Assembly: GCA_917880885.1 (NCBI GenBank) | Contig: OU862928.1 | Location: 38,986,962 to 39,050,961, forward strand | Length of the DNA stretch: 64,000 bases | Reading direction: 5' to 3' | From: Limnephilus marmoratus | Taxonomy: Eukaryota > Arthropoda > Insecta > Trichoptera > Limnephilidae | Shown: one piece after another, positions 26,001 through 38,000 of the stretch | Layout of the letters: every line of letters starts with the position of its first letter | Numbering within the stretch: the stretch's first letter is position 1 | The notes under the pieces: generated by a model | What the model saw: only the letters and a program-made list of their open reading frames with translations | The model's database searches: none | Told to the model about the DNA's origin: nothing | Program-made: the position numbers and the translations under genes

Positions 26001-29000
26001 CTCGTGTCAACACCATCTGACTGTTTGCTACGTAGCTCTTCAATAAAGACTTCGACTCACTACATCGACTGACGCCTTTCATTTATCTCGTCCCGTCTCT
26101 ACCGATACGGACCGCTCCCTCAGACCTATTTCTATATTGTCATCACCATCAAAAATTATCAAAAAAATAGTTTAAAAAAGACATACCGACCGTCTTACAA
26201 ACTTCTCTCGTCAAACCACTATGGCTTTAGGGAAGGGCTAAATACAGATTCAGCTAGAGCTAACATCACGTATAATACAAGATCTAGACAAAGGTGATAA
26301 ATATTTGGCAGTATTTCTGGATTTAGCTAAGGCATTTGACCCAGTCTCTCGTCCAATCCTTTTGGTCAAGCTCCAGAGAATCGGAATAAAGAATAAGACA
26401 TTTGATTGGTTCAAATCACACCTAATAGACAGAAAGCAGTATGTTAAGCTGCCATCACTTAAATCATCTCAACCTGCATCAATTTTGGTGTACCACAGGG
26501 CAGTGTACTCGGTCCCACACTTTTTCTCATTTATATTAATGACTTTAGTAAACTATCTATTGATGGCAATATAATCACTTTCGCCGATAATACTGCCCTA
26601 GTACTAAAAAGTTAGACATGGGAAGAAACATTTCGTAAAGCCAATCTAACATTGGAAATTATTAAACAGTGGCTATATAATAATCCACTAACGTTAAACT
26701 TAACTAAAACCAAATATCTAACCTTAAGTCTTAACATTCCAAGTCAGCCTTCAATCAATCACATACTAAAAATATATTCTTGTAGAGATATCTCTATTTG
26801 TCAATGCAATCCACTGGAACGAGTAGATTCCATTAAATATTTGGGTGTAATAATTGACAATAAACTTCGGTAGAAGGGTTGTTGCGGCGGGTAGCAAATG
26901 ATCCTCTCTATGGATCGAGGGATCAAATGCTGCGGTATGTTGTGGACTGTATGCGGTTCTTATTTTACCTATTTTATTATATTTTAATCGCACTTACCCA
27001 GACTGCTTCCCTCTTCGTTCAGTGTTCCTTGGGAAGGTAGGTATGTTAGTATGGGAGATTTTGGAAGGGAATGACGACTGGGAATGAACATTTAATCGCA
27101 AAATCATAAGCGAGAGTAAGTGACGCGTGGCGATAGTACTTGTGAATAGCTGCGAGATTTGATTACAACTGTAAAAGCGGTGCGGTATTGAGGACTTCTG
27201 TCCCTTGCGGCGAGGCGAATTCAACTCAACTAACTATGGCAGAGGGCATTCAATAGGTAGTTTAGAAAGAACCACATGTAACAATAAAAGGCGCGAACAA
27301 GGATCATGTAATTAATGTTACAAACCGTATACGGAAACTGGCATATGTCTTCAGATAATTACGAAATATTATATATATACTTTTCCATATGTCAATCAAT
27401 TATATCTTACGGTGTAGTAGTCCGGGGAGGATGCTCTATAACTATACTAGATCCATTAATTAAAGCTCAAAAATTGATAATGCGGACAATTTACAAAGTA
27501 CACTACATTTATCCCATGAAGGACATTTAAGGACTTCAAAGTACTCAATATAATATCCTTGTACGTCAAACACATATCCTCTTACTATAAATTCAAACAT
27601 AGGAAAAAATATCTTTGAATTAACCAGATATTCCAACCAATCTAATTATATAATTCCAACAAAAAGAACCTCAAAGGCACAGTCACAATTCAACTCTCTT
27701 GATCCTAAAATCGTCAATAAATTTAGCAATACAAATAAAGTCAATGGCCAAATACAAAAGTTTCAGGAAGGCGCTTGGGGACTTTTTAATGAGTGAATGT
27801 GATAGTGTTAGTGACCTGTTTCTTATACTCAAATAGAGGTGTATATATTGTTAACATGTGTGAGGAAGAAGAATATATGCGTGTATATGTGCAATTATAT
27901 ATGCATGTATATATGTGTACGTGTTGGTATTGCGTACATGCCTGTGTATATATTGTATGTATTCATGTACGTAGATGGAGTTACGTGGAGTTTATGTGTA
28001 TATGGATGTGTGCACCTGTATATACATGCATGTATGCATGCACACATATAAAAATAAATATAAAATTTAAAATATTGATATACATATTTTCATAATCTTA
28101 TCCTTACGCACTTCTTTTTTTCTTTTCTATTTTTTATTATAACTTTACCAATTTTCAACATCATTACATACTAGTACCATGTTTTACACTAGACTTCACT
28201 CAAAGTAACTATCCTTCATTGGTCACCATGAAACAGGTAGCCGCCTAGTGTGGTGATTTAAATTATCTAATCTCATAAATGTCTAATATATGTAAAATGT
28301 ATTTTATAAGTAAAAAAAGAAATAAATAGAAACGTCAATAATTATTGGCGATTATTTTTTGAAGGAAGAAATCCTATTTGAATCTTTTTAGCTATTGAAT
28401 GTGACGGATCGTAGGAAAACACGGGGGAATAATAAGCTCGCTGATTGGATAAACCATTACAATGGATAATAAGGAACTCTAGTGAAAAATATTCTCCCTT
28501 TAAAAAATATGTTCATATAGAATGTAGACCAATAAACGCTGATTCTGAATATATGAGTTCTATTTAATAATATTAAACGCAGAGTTTTTAAAAAATTATT
28601 AAAAAGTACATTTTTAATCGGGTCGTAAAAATACGCCGTCAAGGCGACGTCACTGTTTGACGTGTCGTGACGTCATCGTAAAGTCATTGTATGGGAACTT
28701 ATGATATGACACAAGCCATCATATTCATTTATTTACATACTGTTTATCGAGACTTATTTATCGTGTTTATTGAAACATTATTTAGGCCTAAATAATGTTT
28801 AAAAAATAAAGGTATCTCTTATTAGTTTATCTCTTTTATTGAAAATATTCAAAAACTACTGCACAAAAAAATTGTAACGCTATTTATAATAACTCTATTT
28901 TTGTGGAGTGTAATAAGCTTTTATTAAAAAAATGATTTAAAAAAAAACTGCTGCATATAATTTAATGAACATTATTACTTTTCAGTACTCGATTATAGTT

Positions 29001-32000
29001 CGACCCAGAGTGACGTGCGTCCGCACGGCAACTCAAGTTTAATAAAAAATGGATGTACTAACATTAATAGAAAACATTAAAAGTGAACTAAAAAACATAT
29101 CGACCGTAAAGGACACAAAAATTAGAAATAACCTTGAACAAACGATTCAACTACTAGAAGAAGCATGGAAACGGGAAAAAAACCATTTCCAAGAACAAAT
29201 TATTGAACTTCAAAAAAAAGTAATCATCAAGCTCGAAAAAAACAATGAACAAATATCCTATGCAATGGTTCTAAAAGAAATGATGATTCCGATCGAAGAA
29301 CCCAAATTTGCTGTCTTAATCACCGCTGAAGGCAAAGAAACATCTGAAGACATAAAGAGTATTATCACAAAAACAATAAAAGCGCCTAATCTAGGAATTG
29401 AAATAAGCGGAATAAAAAAAGCAACAAAAAATAAAATAATTATGACCTGCTCAAATAAAGAAGATGCTGAAAAATTGAAGGCTAAAATAAATAAAAATAA
29501 AAATGGAATATCAGCAACGGAATTAAAAAAGAAGAGACCGTCCATGATTATTAAAGGTGTCGGTGGGGAGTATAACGAAGATAATTTCATAAACGATCTT
29601 ATTCTACAAAACATTGAACTTAACGATATAACAAATGAATCCGTTAAAGTAACGAAAATATTGAAAAATAGAAAAAGTGATCAACTCCGTAATATAATAA
29701 TCGAAACAACAGGCCCAATCCGGAAAATGCTACTACATAAACAAAGAATCAATATAGGCTTTGTCCGGGCGCATATAGAGGATTGCAACCCTTTGATGCA
29801 GTGCTATCATTGCGTTGGTTTCGGACACACATCCCTTAAATATTTAAATAAAATGAATAAGCCTAGATGCATACATTGCTCAAAAAATCACAAATTTAGC
29901 GAATGCGATAAAAGCAAAGATAGTGTCAAATGCTTCAACTGTGACAATTACAACAAATTATTCGGAACAAAAAACAATACCCAACATAGTGCAAATAGTG
30001 AAATATGTACTTACCGGAAAAGAATGTCTATCATAGCACAGCAAAGAATCGATTATGAATAAGTAATGGATGATTTTCTAACCCAGGAAATTGATAAATT
30101 AACAGATGTTTCACAATACACTTGAGAAGACTCAAAACAATGAACGAACTATTAAAAAAAAGTTCCAAATGCATTCATTGTTCTACACCAAATCATCAGA
30201 AGTTTGCAAAAAAATTTCGAAGGATTTGTATTAACATTAAATCTCCTTGAAAATTTACCGGACCTCATTGTTTTAACAGAAGCACACTTAAATACAAATA
30301 ATGCTGCCGCACTGTACGACATCCCTAACTATACATATTATTCGTCCACAACACATATTAATAAGAACTGTGGTATTGCTGTTTTCATATTAAATAAATA
30401 CAATAACGTCACAATCACTGAAATCAACATGAAGCTTGCAAACTGTCTAAAACTGAACTTAAAAGTGAATGAAGTGTTATGCAATATCATAGCTATCTAC
30501 CGCACACACAGATCGAATCCTAACAGTTTCATTATAGAACTGGAAGAGTTATTGCTACAACTACAAGATACTTGTAACATTGTCACGGTCGATATTAACC
30601 TGAACATTTTAACAGAGGTAAGGAGTAAAACGAAGGATGATTAAATAAATGTAATGACATCGCTAAACTATAAATCATTTATAAATAGTCCAACACGGAA
30701 TGTCAGCGGACAAATTCCTACCTGCATCGACCGCATATGGTGCAACTCAAATAAATATGAAAAAAACATGTCAATATTATGGATAACCAGCACAACCGAT
30801 CACTACACCTGTATATTTGTTACCAACATTGATAAAAGAAGTACCAACTCTAATACAACTGAAAAAAAAAATATGAAAAAACATCTAAATGTGGAAATTT
30901 TAAGAACAAATCTTAAAACGGAAACCTGGGCATCAATATTTAAATCGGAAAATCCAAATACCTGTACTGAGAATTTCGAAACAGTTTTCCAAAACCACAT
31001 AAACCTATCCACACAAATAATTGTTTCTAAACCAAAATCTAAGCACAGATTAATAAAGCCATGGTTAACCCATGGACTAGTGATTTCAATCAGAAATAAA
31101 GAAAAATACTACCACCAGTCTAAAAAATTCCCTAATGATGAAAAATCAACACCTTCTACAAGAAATACCGTAACAAACTTGCGCTTTTAATAAGACTGAC
31201 AATAGAAAAATATTTTCGTAATAAAATAAAAAATGCTGGTGAAGACAGCAAAGAGTTTTGGAAAATCATCAATACAATAACCAATAAAAGCACAAAAAAA
31301 AATTACCAAAAGAAATTACTCATCACGGAATCAACACTGACACCGAAAAAATCCAAAATTGTGTGGTAACATTTATAATGAATATTTTGCTAATGTCGGC
31401 CCTAATCTTGCTCGTAATATTATTCTAGACAACAAACAAACACAACAACCAGAGCACAACTCAACTATTGAAGAAGGTTACCACACATTTGCTTCAGTAA
31501 CTGATAAAGAAGTCGAAAACGCTGTAATAAGTCTACGGGGATCAGCAAGCCCTGGCTATGACGATATAACCGTAAAAACATTAAAAACCGTTCATGAGAT
31601 AATCAACAAACCGATTGCTCATATAATAAATGTAAGTCTAAAGAAGGGTATATTCCCGAACAACTATAAGAAGACTATTGTCACCCCTGTTTTCAAATCT
31701 GGAGATGAAAAAAATATTTCCAACTATCGTCCCATAGCACTCACATCAAACATTGCAAAAATCTACAAAAAAATTGTTAAAAAACAACTCAAATTACATA
31801 AAAGAAAAAAAGACAATTAGCCCGAACCAATTTGGGTTTAGGGACAATCTCAGCACTCAAGATGCAATTTCTAAATTAACTTCAACAATAATACAAAAAT
31901 TAGATAATGGAGAAAAGTGTCTTGGTATATTCATCGACCTACGCAAGGCATTTGATAGCATATCACACTCCAAACTCAATGAGAAACTCATGCAAATTGA

Positions 32001-35000
32001 ATTGGACGGAACAGTACTGTCATGGTTCCAAAGTTATCTAAAAGAGAGATTTCAATACGGCAAAATAAATGATACCCTAAGTGAACCCAAAACCTCATCA
32101 TTTGGTATACCGCAGGGAACTGTCATCGGTCCAATCCTTTTTATAATATGAGATATTATATCTTACGCAGACGACACTGTAAAACTAACTAACTAACCAT
32201 CACGCCGTTTCCCCGCAGGGGTAGGCAGAGAGGACGGACCGCCAAACATCCCGGTCTTGGCACACATTCCTTGCCTCGTTTACATTCATGCAACGTCTCA
32301 TACATTCTCTTCTATTATTCTGACTCTTGACATGACCCGACTCAAGTATCTGATTCACTTGGTCGTGCCATGTCTTTCTTGGGCGTCCTCGACTTCTTCT
32401 ACCATTCACATTTGCGTCGTATATTCTCCTTACACTCCTTTCCTCTTTCATTCGCTCTACATGCCCAAACCATCGGAGCGTTCCTTTCTTGATCTTACTC
32501 ATCACGCTTACATCAGCCTTGCATTCTTTGCGGATTTCCACATTTCTCACACGATCATACATGGTTTTACCTGTACACTGTACACTGTAGTTATTGGAAT
32601 TATTAGAAAGTAATTGTAGTTATTAGAAAGTTGTGTTTGGACACTGTAGTTATCACTAAAGGGAAATCATGGGAGGAAACAATGAGTAAAGCAAATACAA
32701 ATATAAACATACTCAAAACATGGTTTGACCTAAATTGTCTCACACTAAATACAGAGAAAACTTATTTTATTCCATTCTCTTTGAAAGAAAAAAATGTCGA
32801 GAACAATATAACTATTAAAATCCATTCATCACAGTGTGAAAATAAAATCGAATGCAACGATGACAATTGCCTACCAATAACATGCAAAAATAGTATTAAG
32901 TATCTGGGTGTCATTGTAGACAGACACTTTAAATGGAACGAACAAGTCGAAAATACGGTAACCAGAGTAAGAAAACTTATTTACATATTCATTAGATTGA
33001 GAAACATTCTATCATCTAGTATGATTAAAACTATTTATTTCTCTCTTGCTCAATCTATTCTAGAATATGGTATAATCGGGTGGGGGGAACTTTCAAAACT
33101 AACCTCCAACCTGTAGAAAGGGTACAGAGGTAGATTTTAAAAGTTATCATAAGTTATATTAATAAAACTATTTAATTCTTTTAGGGCACTCAGTTTAACT
33201 AAAATTTTCAAAAAGAACACACTGTTACAAACACACAAAGATAATTTTAATACTACAACAACAATCACAAAAATAAGTAACCGATCAAGATCACGTGGTA
33301 ATCTAGAAATTCCTAAATTTAAAACGAGTGCTTTTCAACAACATTATACTTATCAAGGCATAAAATTTTTTAATGCCCTCCCATATAAAATCAAATCCGA
33401 AGAAAATTATAAAGTCTTTAAATCACTAACAAAACAACTGCTAGATCAACCAAACACTAATTATAAGTTTTAATTTCAAAGAAAGAATTTCTACGTATAC
33501 TCTTTGATTACAATGTACTAATTAGTAAAAATTGATCAAGTCTTAATTATAATTTTATGTTCTTTATTTCAAAATTAATCACTTAACTCCATCATTAATT
33601 AACAAAAAATAAATTATAAATTAATGTGGTCTTATTGATTGCACATATCCTCTTAAAATATTTCATGAGTTTTTGAACTGAAATGTAAGCGATTATTGTC
33701 GTAAAATAACATTATGTACCTACTCCTGCAATATTATCAGCTAATCCCATTATCAGAATCAACTATATGTACTTACCATCTTAACACCTACCTATTAAGA
33801 GAAATTCAATAATATTATTTGTATTTTTACTACATCTATTGTATATTATTACTTTTAAAATATCTATATTGCTACGTTAGTATATTTTCTTTAGATAATA
33901 ATTGTTATCATTCATAAGTTTTATTTGTTTCTTAATTAAAAAAAAAAAAATAAGTATATCTTTTTTTATCTTTTTTCTGTAATGACACGACTCCCCAATT
34001 TAAACACGAGAAATGTTTTCTCTTTTAAATTGGGTAGATTCATTAACAAGAAATTATTTTAATTGTAATTATTTTTAAGAACCATGTATTTTCCTTATGT
34101 AAATCTGTTATATGTATGTATATTTAAAAAAAAAAACTTTATTGATGAAGAAGGGAATACTTAAATCTAAACAAAATATGAAAAGAACAAGAAACAGAAA
34201 AAATATGGATAATGGTAGCAACTGGGACTCGAACCCAGGATCGCTCGTCTAACTGTTTAAAAATTTTGTCCAAACATTACAATTATTTGTATTTTATGAA
34301 TTATTATATGAATTAGGCATAGGTAAAAGAAAAATCTCGAAACTTAGAAAATGAGGGTTGCCACTATCTGTACCCGAGCCCGCCATATTATATTCAGAAA
34401 TGTATTACAGAGATTCTTTGTAAGGAGCTAAATTCTTTATTAACATAAGATATAGTGTGTTGGTTGTAATGCTATTCACAAATAAACACGGTGTTCAGAA
34501 ACTCGTGGAACAAGCGGGAAACTGTGTGTATATTATCTAAATCAGTTTTCTTTGTCGGCCTACTAATTTTGCAACCCGTAAAATAATTGACTATTTTGGA
34601 GTCGTTCTTTACTGTAAGAAATAACTACAAGTAAAACAGAGTAGTAAATGACTTAAGGCCATTTGGCGACTTTACAGGAGAAACAAAATACTGTTTCTAT
34701 ATAGTTTTTATAAATATTAATTTCTATACATTATACAAAGGAGAGTGTCTGTGGCAGGCCGGGCGGTATGGCGTTATTTTTTATACCAATCTAGCATTTT
34801 ATTCTGAGATTAATGAAATTTTCCACGCCGTGCTTTAAAATAAAAGGACAATTACTCCACAGAAGAAGAAGAAAAAACTAAAATTTTAAACCTAAAATGG
34901 AAAAGAATAAGACACAGAAAAATTAAAAGATAATAGTCACAACTGGGACTCGAACCCAGGAACTCTCGTCTAACGAGACGAATGCTTTAACAAATTCAAC

Positions 35001-38000
35001 AATTTCTTAATTACCGGTCACTCTTCTTTTTTAATTGGATACAATTTTAAAAAATAGGTTAAAACAAAAAAAAAATATTTTTTGGGAATAACTTTAAAAG
35101 TTAATATAAAAAAGAAAGTTGTTCAAATGAAAAAAAGGAAAAATTCTGGTCAACATCTGATTTTGAAAAAAAAGCGTAAAGCCCGGGCAATGCCGGGGAC
35201 TTCAGTAATTAATTCTAGAGTCCAAAAAAGTGTGTTTCTAAATTTCTCGTATTTAATACATCAAAACCAAAATTTCCTCCTTAAACATAAGATTTGTAAG
35301 TAGGTTCTTAAATACCAACCTACCTTACTGCATAGTGCATACCATAATATATTTATTGGAATATTTCTATTTTTGAGACCGACAATTCATGGTGGAATTC
35401 CATTATAATATATTATACTAAATCGAAAATAAAACTTTATTCCACTTAATTTTATTTGACCGTAACCGGTTTCAGCTCGTTAGAGCCATCTTCAAACTGG
35501 TACAAATAATTCTTAGTCTACGGTTTATATACATAACATATGGGGGAGGGGAAGAGGCGTGGTCTATAAGGATTTTAATCAATCATATTAAATAAATTTT
35601 ATATAATTGATTTAAATCCTTGCGTAAATACAATTATAAAATAATACAATTGATTAAAATTCTTCTAGATCACTCCTTCCCCATATGTTATTTATATTAA
35701 CCGTAGACTAAGAATTATTTGTACTAGTCTGAAGATGGCGAGCTGAAACCGGTTACGGTCAAATAAAATTGAGCGGATTACAGTTTTATATTCGTTTTTT
35801 TTAATAGTATATTATATTTACTGTAACTTTTTAAAATTATTTTAAATAATTAATTACATAATTCATCCAAAGAAACAACACTATCTCAGTGCAAATCTTT
35901 TTTCCGACTTTCTTCATTCAGATATTTATGAAGGTAGGTACTATAATATAAAAAAAAAATAAGAAAATCCAAATAAACACGACGCTTTCACACATTGTAT
36001 ATTGTGAAAGCAAAATCTCGTGGTTACCATTTTGGATTTTGCAGATATCAATGCATGGATTTTGTTTAAAGAGACCAGTGACGCACCTAGGGAATGGCAC
36101 AGAGAGCCCCCTCACAGGAAAAAATAACACTTTAGAAGTGTTTAAAAGAAGAAACCTTGCATTATCAGCGTGCGTAACACTTGCAGTGGTTTTAATTACT
36201 TCCTCTGGTACTCGTTCAAGCCTCAGGTACAGATTCAAGCACTGGGCATATGGAAGTTATTGAGTAATAGGCCACTTGCATGGATTTCATAACGACTTGG
36301 AAAAAATCATGTGGATAGGTTTTTTTTACTAAGATTACGAAAATGTTAGTAAAAATTTTTAGAAATGTACAGTTTTTTTTTATTTTTAAATAAATAAATA
36401 CCTTCATTATTTGGGCTCGTGACGTCACTACATGAAAATGTCCTATCTCCGAAAATTTTCCTATTAATTTTATAAAATTCCGCACTGATTTTTTTTTATA
36501 TGGTATCACTCTGATTTCAGGCAAATTTTTGAATTTGACATTTAACGTTCACTAGATTTATTGTTTGTTCTCTGCGAACTTATCATTTGATTTGAATTTT
36601 TGACAGCTGTTCTGAAGAGAGCCCCGTACATTTTACCCTGTCCGTTCGTGTTTTAGAAATATAATGATAATGGTGCGGATTTTAACCAAATCAAATTTTA
36701 TAATATTCTTATTAATATTACATATAATTTAAAAGAACAAGTATATAAAATACATTTGATTTAGTAATATAGACGTTGAACATTATAATGATTTATGATC
36801 AATAAGATGGATCAAGGAAAAAAATATTTATGAGATTTAATATTTTCGGTATGCCTCGATATTCTCCTGTGCCATTCGTGTGGAAAACGTTATTTTTTTT
36901 AAATGATTTTCGGCTATGTAATTATCGTTTTTTCGCACCCATATAAACAAAAATTTTAACAAACCAAAAAAACGCCTTCAAAAAATGCACTAAAAAGTAA
37001 AAAAATAATTTCGTATTCTTCTACAACTTCATAATCAACTTACTTTTTCTAATCATCAATATGTAGGTACGATTGTTACTTTTGGAGTCGGTGTCAGTCA
37101 AGGTAGGTTTGTAAATACGTACATAGTTATACGTGTAATGTGCTTGTGTCGCACAAGCGACTTCACGAGGCGAGAGGCGAGAGCGGGGCCGCGGCGACGC
37201 GGGGAGCTGTCAAGTACTTTTGAACACGCCGGGCCGGGTACCTTTGCTGACACCGACTCCAAAAATAACAATCGTACCTACATATTGATGATTAGAAAAA
37301 TTAAGTTGATTATGAAGTTGTAGAAGAATACGAAATTATTTTTTTACTTTTTAGCGCATTTTTTGAAGTCGTTTTTTTTGTTTAGTTAAAATTTTAGTTA
37401 ATTTTTTGATTTTTAGTGAATCTGAAGTACACTAACTAATTTGTCTGAATATGGGTAAACCTACTAAACGTGCTGCTCATATGAGACAGACATAATTTGA
37501 CCATAGCGACGTTAGGATAAAATTAAGAGATTCGGTCGAGTTTCGTTAATTTGTCATGGATCCGATAATCGAAACCTAACCAAACTCTCATCAAATTACC
37601 CTTGAAGTACATCCTTCACAATAAAAAAGAATCATTGAAATCGGTTGGCGTGATATTGAGTTGTTCATCCATTTGTCGCGCACATACTTAATGCAAATTT
37701 AAGACTTATATGGTTTTCTCATGGATGCCATTGTTGGAACTGGATCAAATTAAAATGGAACTACACGGGAAGTACCAGCTTTCAAATAAAAAAAGAATCA
37801 TCAATATCGGTTCACCCAGTCAAAAGTTCTGAGGTAACAAACATAAAAAAAAAAAATTAAAAAATACAGTCGAATTGAGAACCTCCTCCTTTTTAAACGA
37901 CTTCGAAAAGGAGGAGGTTCTCAATTCGAGTGTATTTTTTTTTTTTTTTTTTTTTAATGTTTGTTACCTCAGAACTTTCGACTGGGTGAACCGATATTGA

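Larger units (their letters stand above)
25091..28328 (+). mobile_element. LINE C: 5'-truncated LINE with two internal insertions
   Basis: RT remnants KTGTPTDITNYRP (25150-25193), ISIL..FLDLAKAFD (26127-26574, with FADNT at the active site), KYLGVIIDNKLR (26652-26873) and a C-terminal part at 27298-27780. It is interrupted by a solo LTR (25194-26122) and an unclassified piece (about 26873-27297). The 3' UTR has AACAGG..CCTAGTGTGG and an A-rich end. Confidence 0.75.
28990..34137 (+). mobile_element. LINE D: nearly full-length CR1/jockey-like LINE, decayed, with an RTE insertion
   Basis: ORF1 29049-30062 is open. ORF2 runs in pieces from 30204 to 33472 and is interrupted at 32182-32639 by an inverted RTE fragment. 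The 3' region contains a hairpin (ccccaatttaaa..tttaaattggg, 33991-34036) and a possible poly(A) end at 34127-34137. Intron 1 of the host gene, antisense. Confidence 0.75.
35418..35807. mobile_element. Second fold-back element with hammerhead-like folds
   Basis: Inverted arms of about 130 bp (gaccgtaaccggtttcagctcg at the left, cgagctgaaaccggttacggtc at the right) around an AT-rich centre, flanked by a possible 9-bp AT-only duplication tatattata. Each arm carries a hammerhead-like motif (separate entries). The sequence differs from the 11.6-kb element but the RNA architecture is the same. Confidence 0.6.

Noticed and set aside
25448..26072. Protein-coding genes in long GC-rich frames
   Set aside because: They lie wholly inside the solo LTR, overlap on both strands and show no domain.
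27793..28095. Cysteine/tyrosine-rich ORF
   Set aside because: Produced by a degenerate TATG/TGTA microsatellite.
36039..36263. Possible exon on either strand
   Set aside because: No splice-site pairing, domain or codon signal that separates it from chance.
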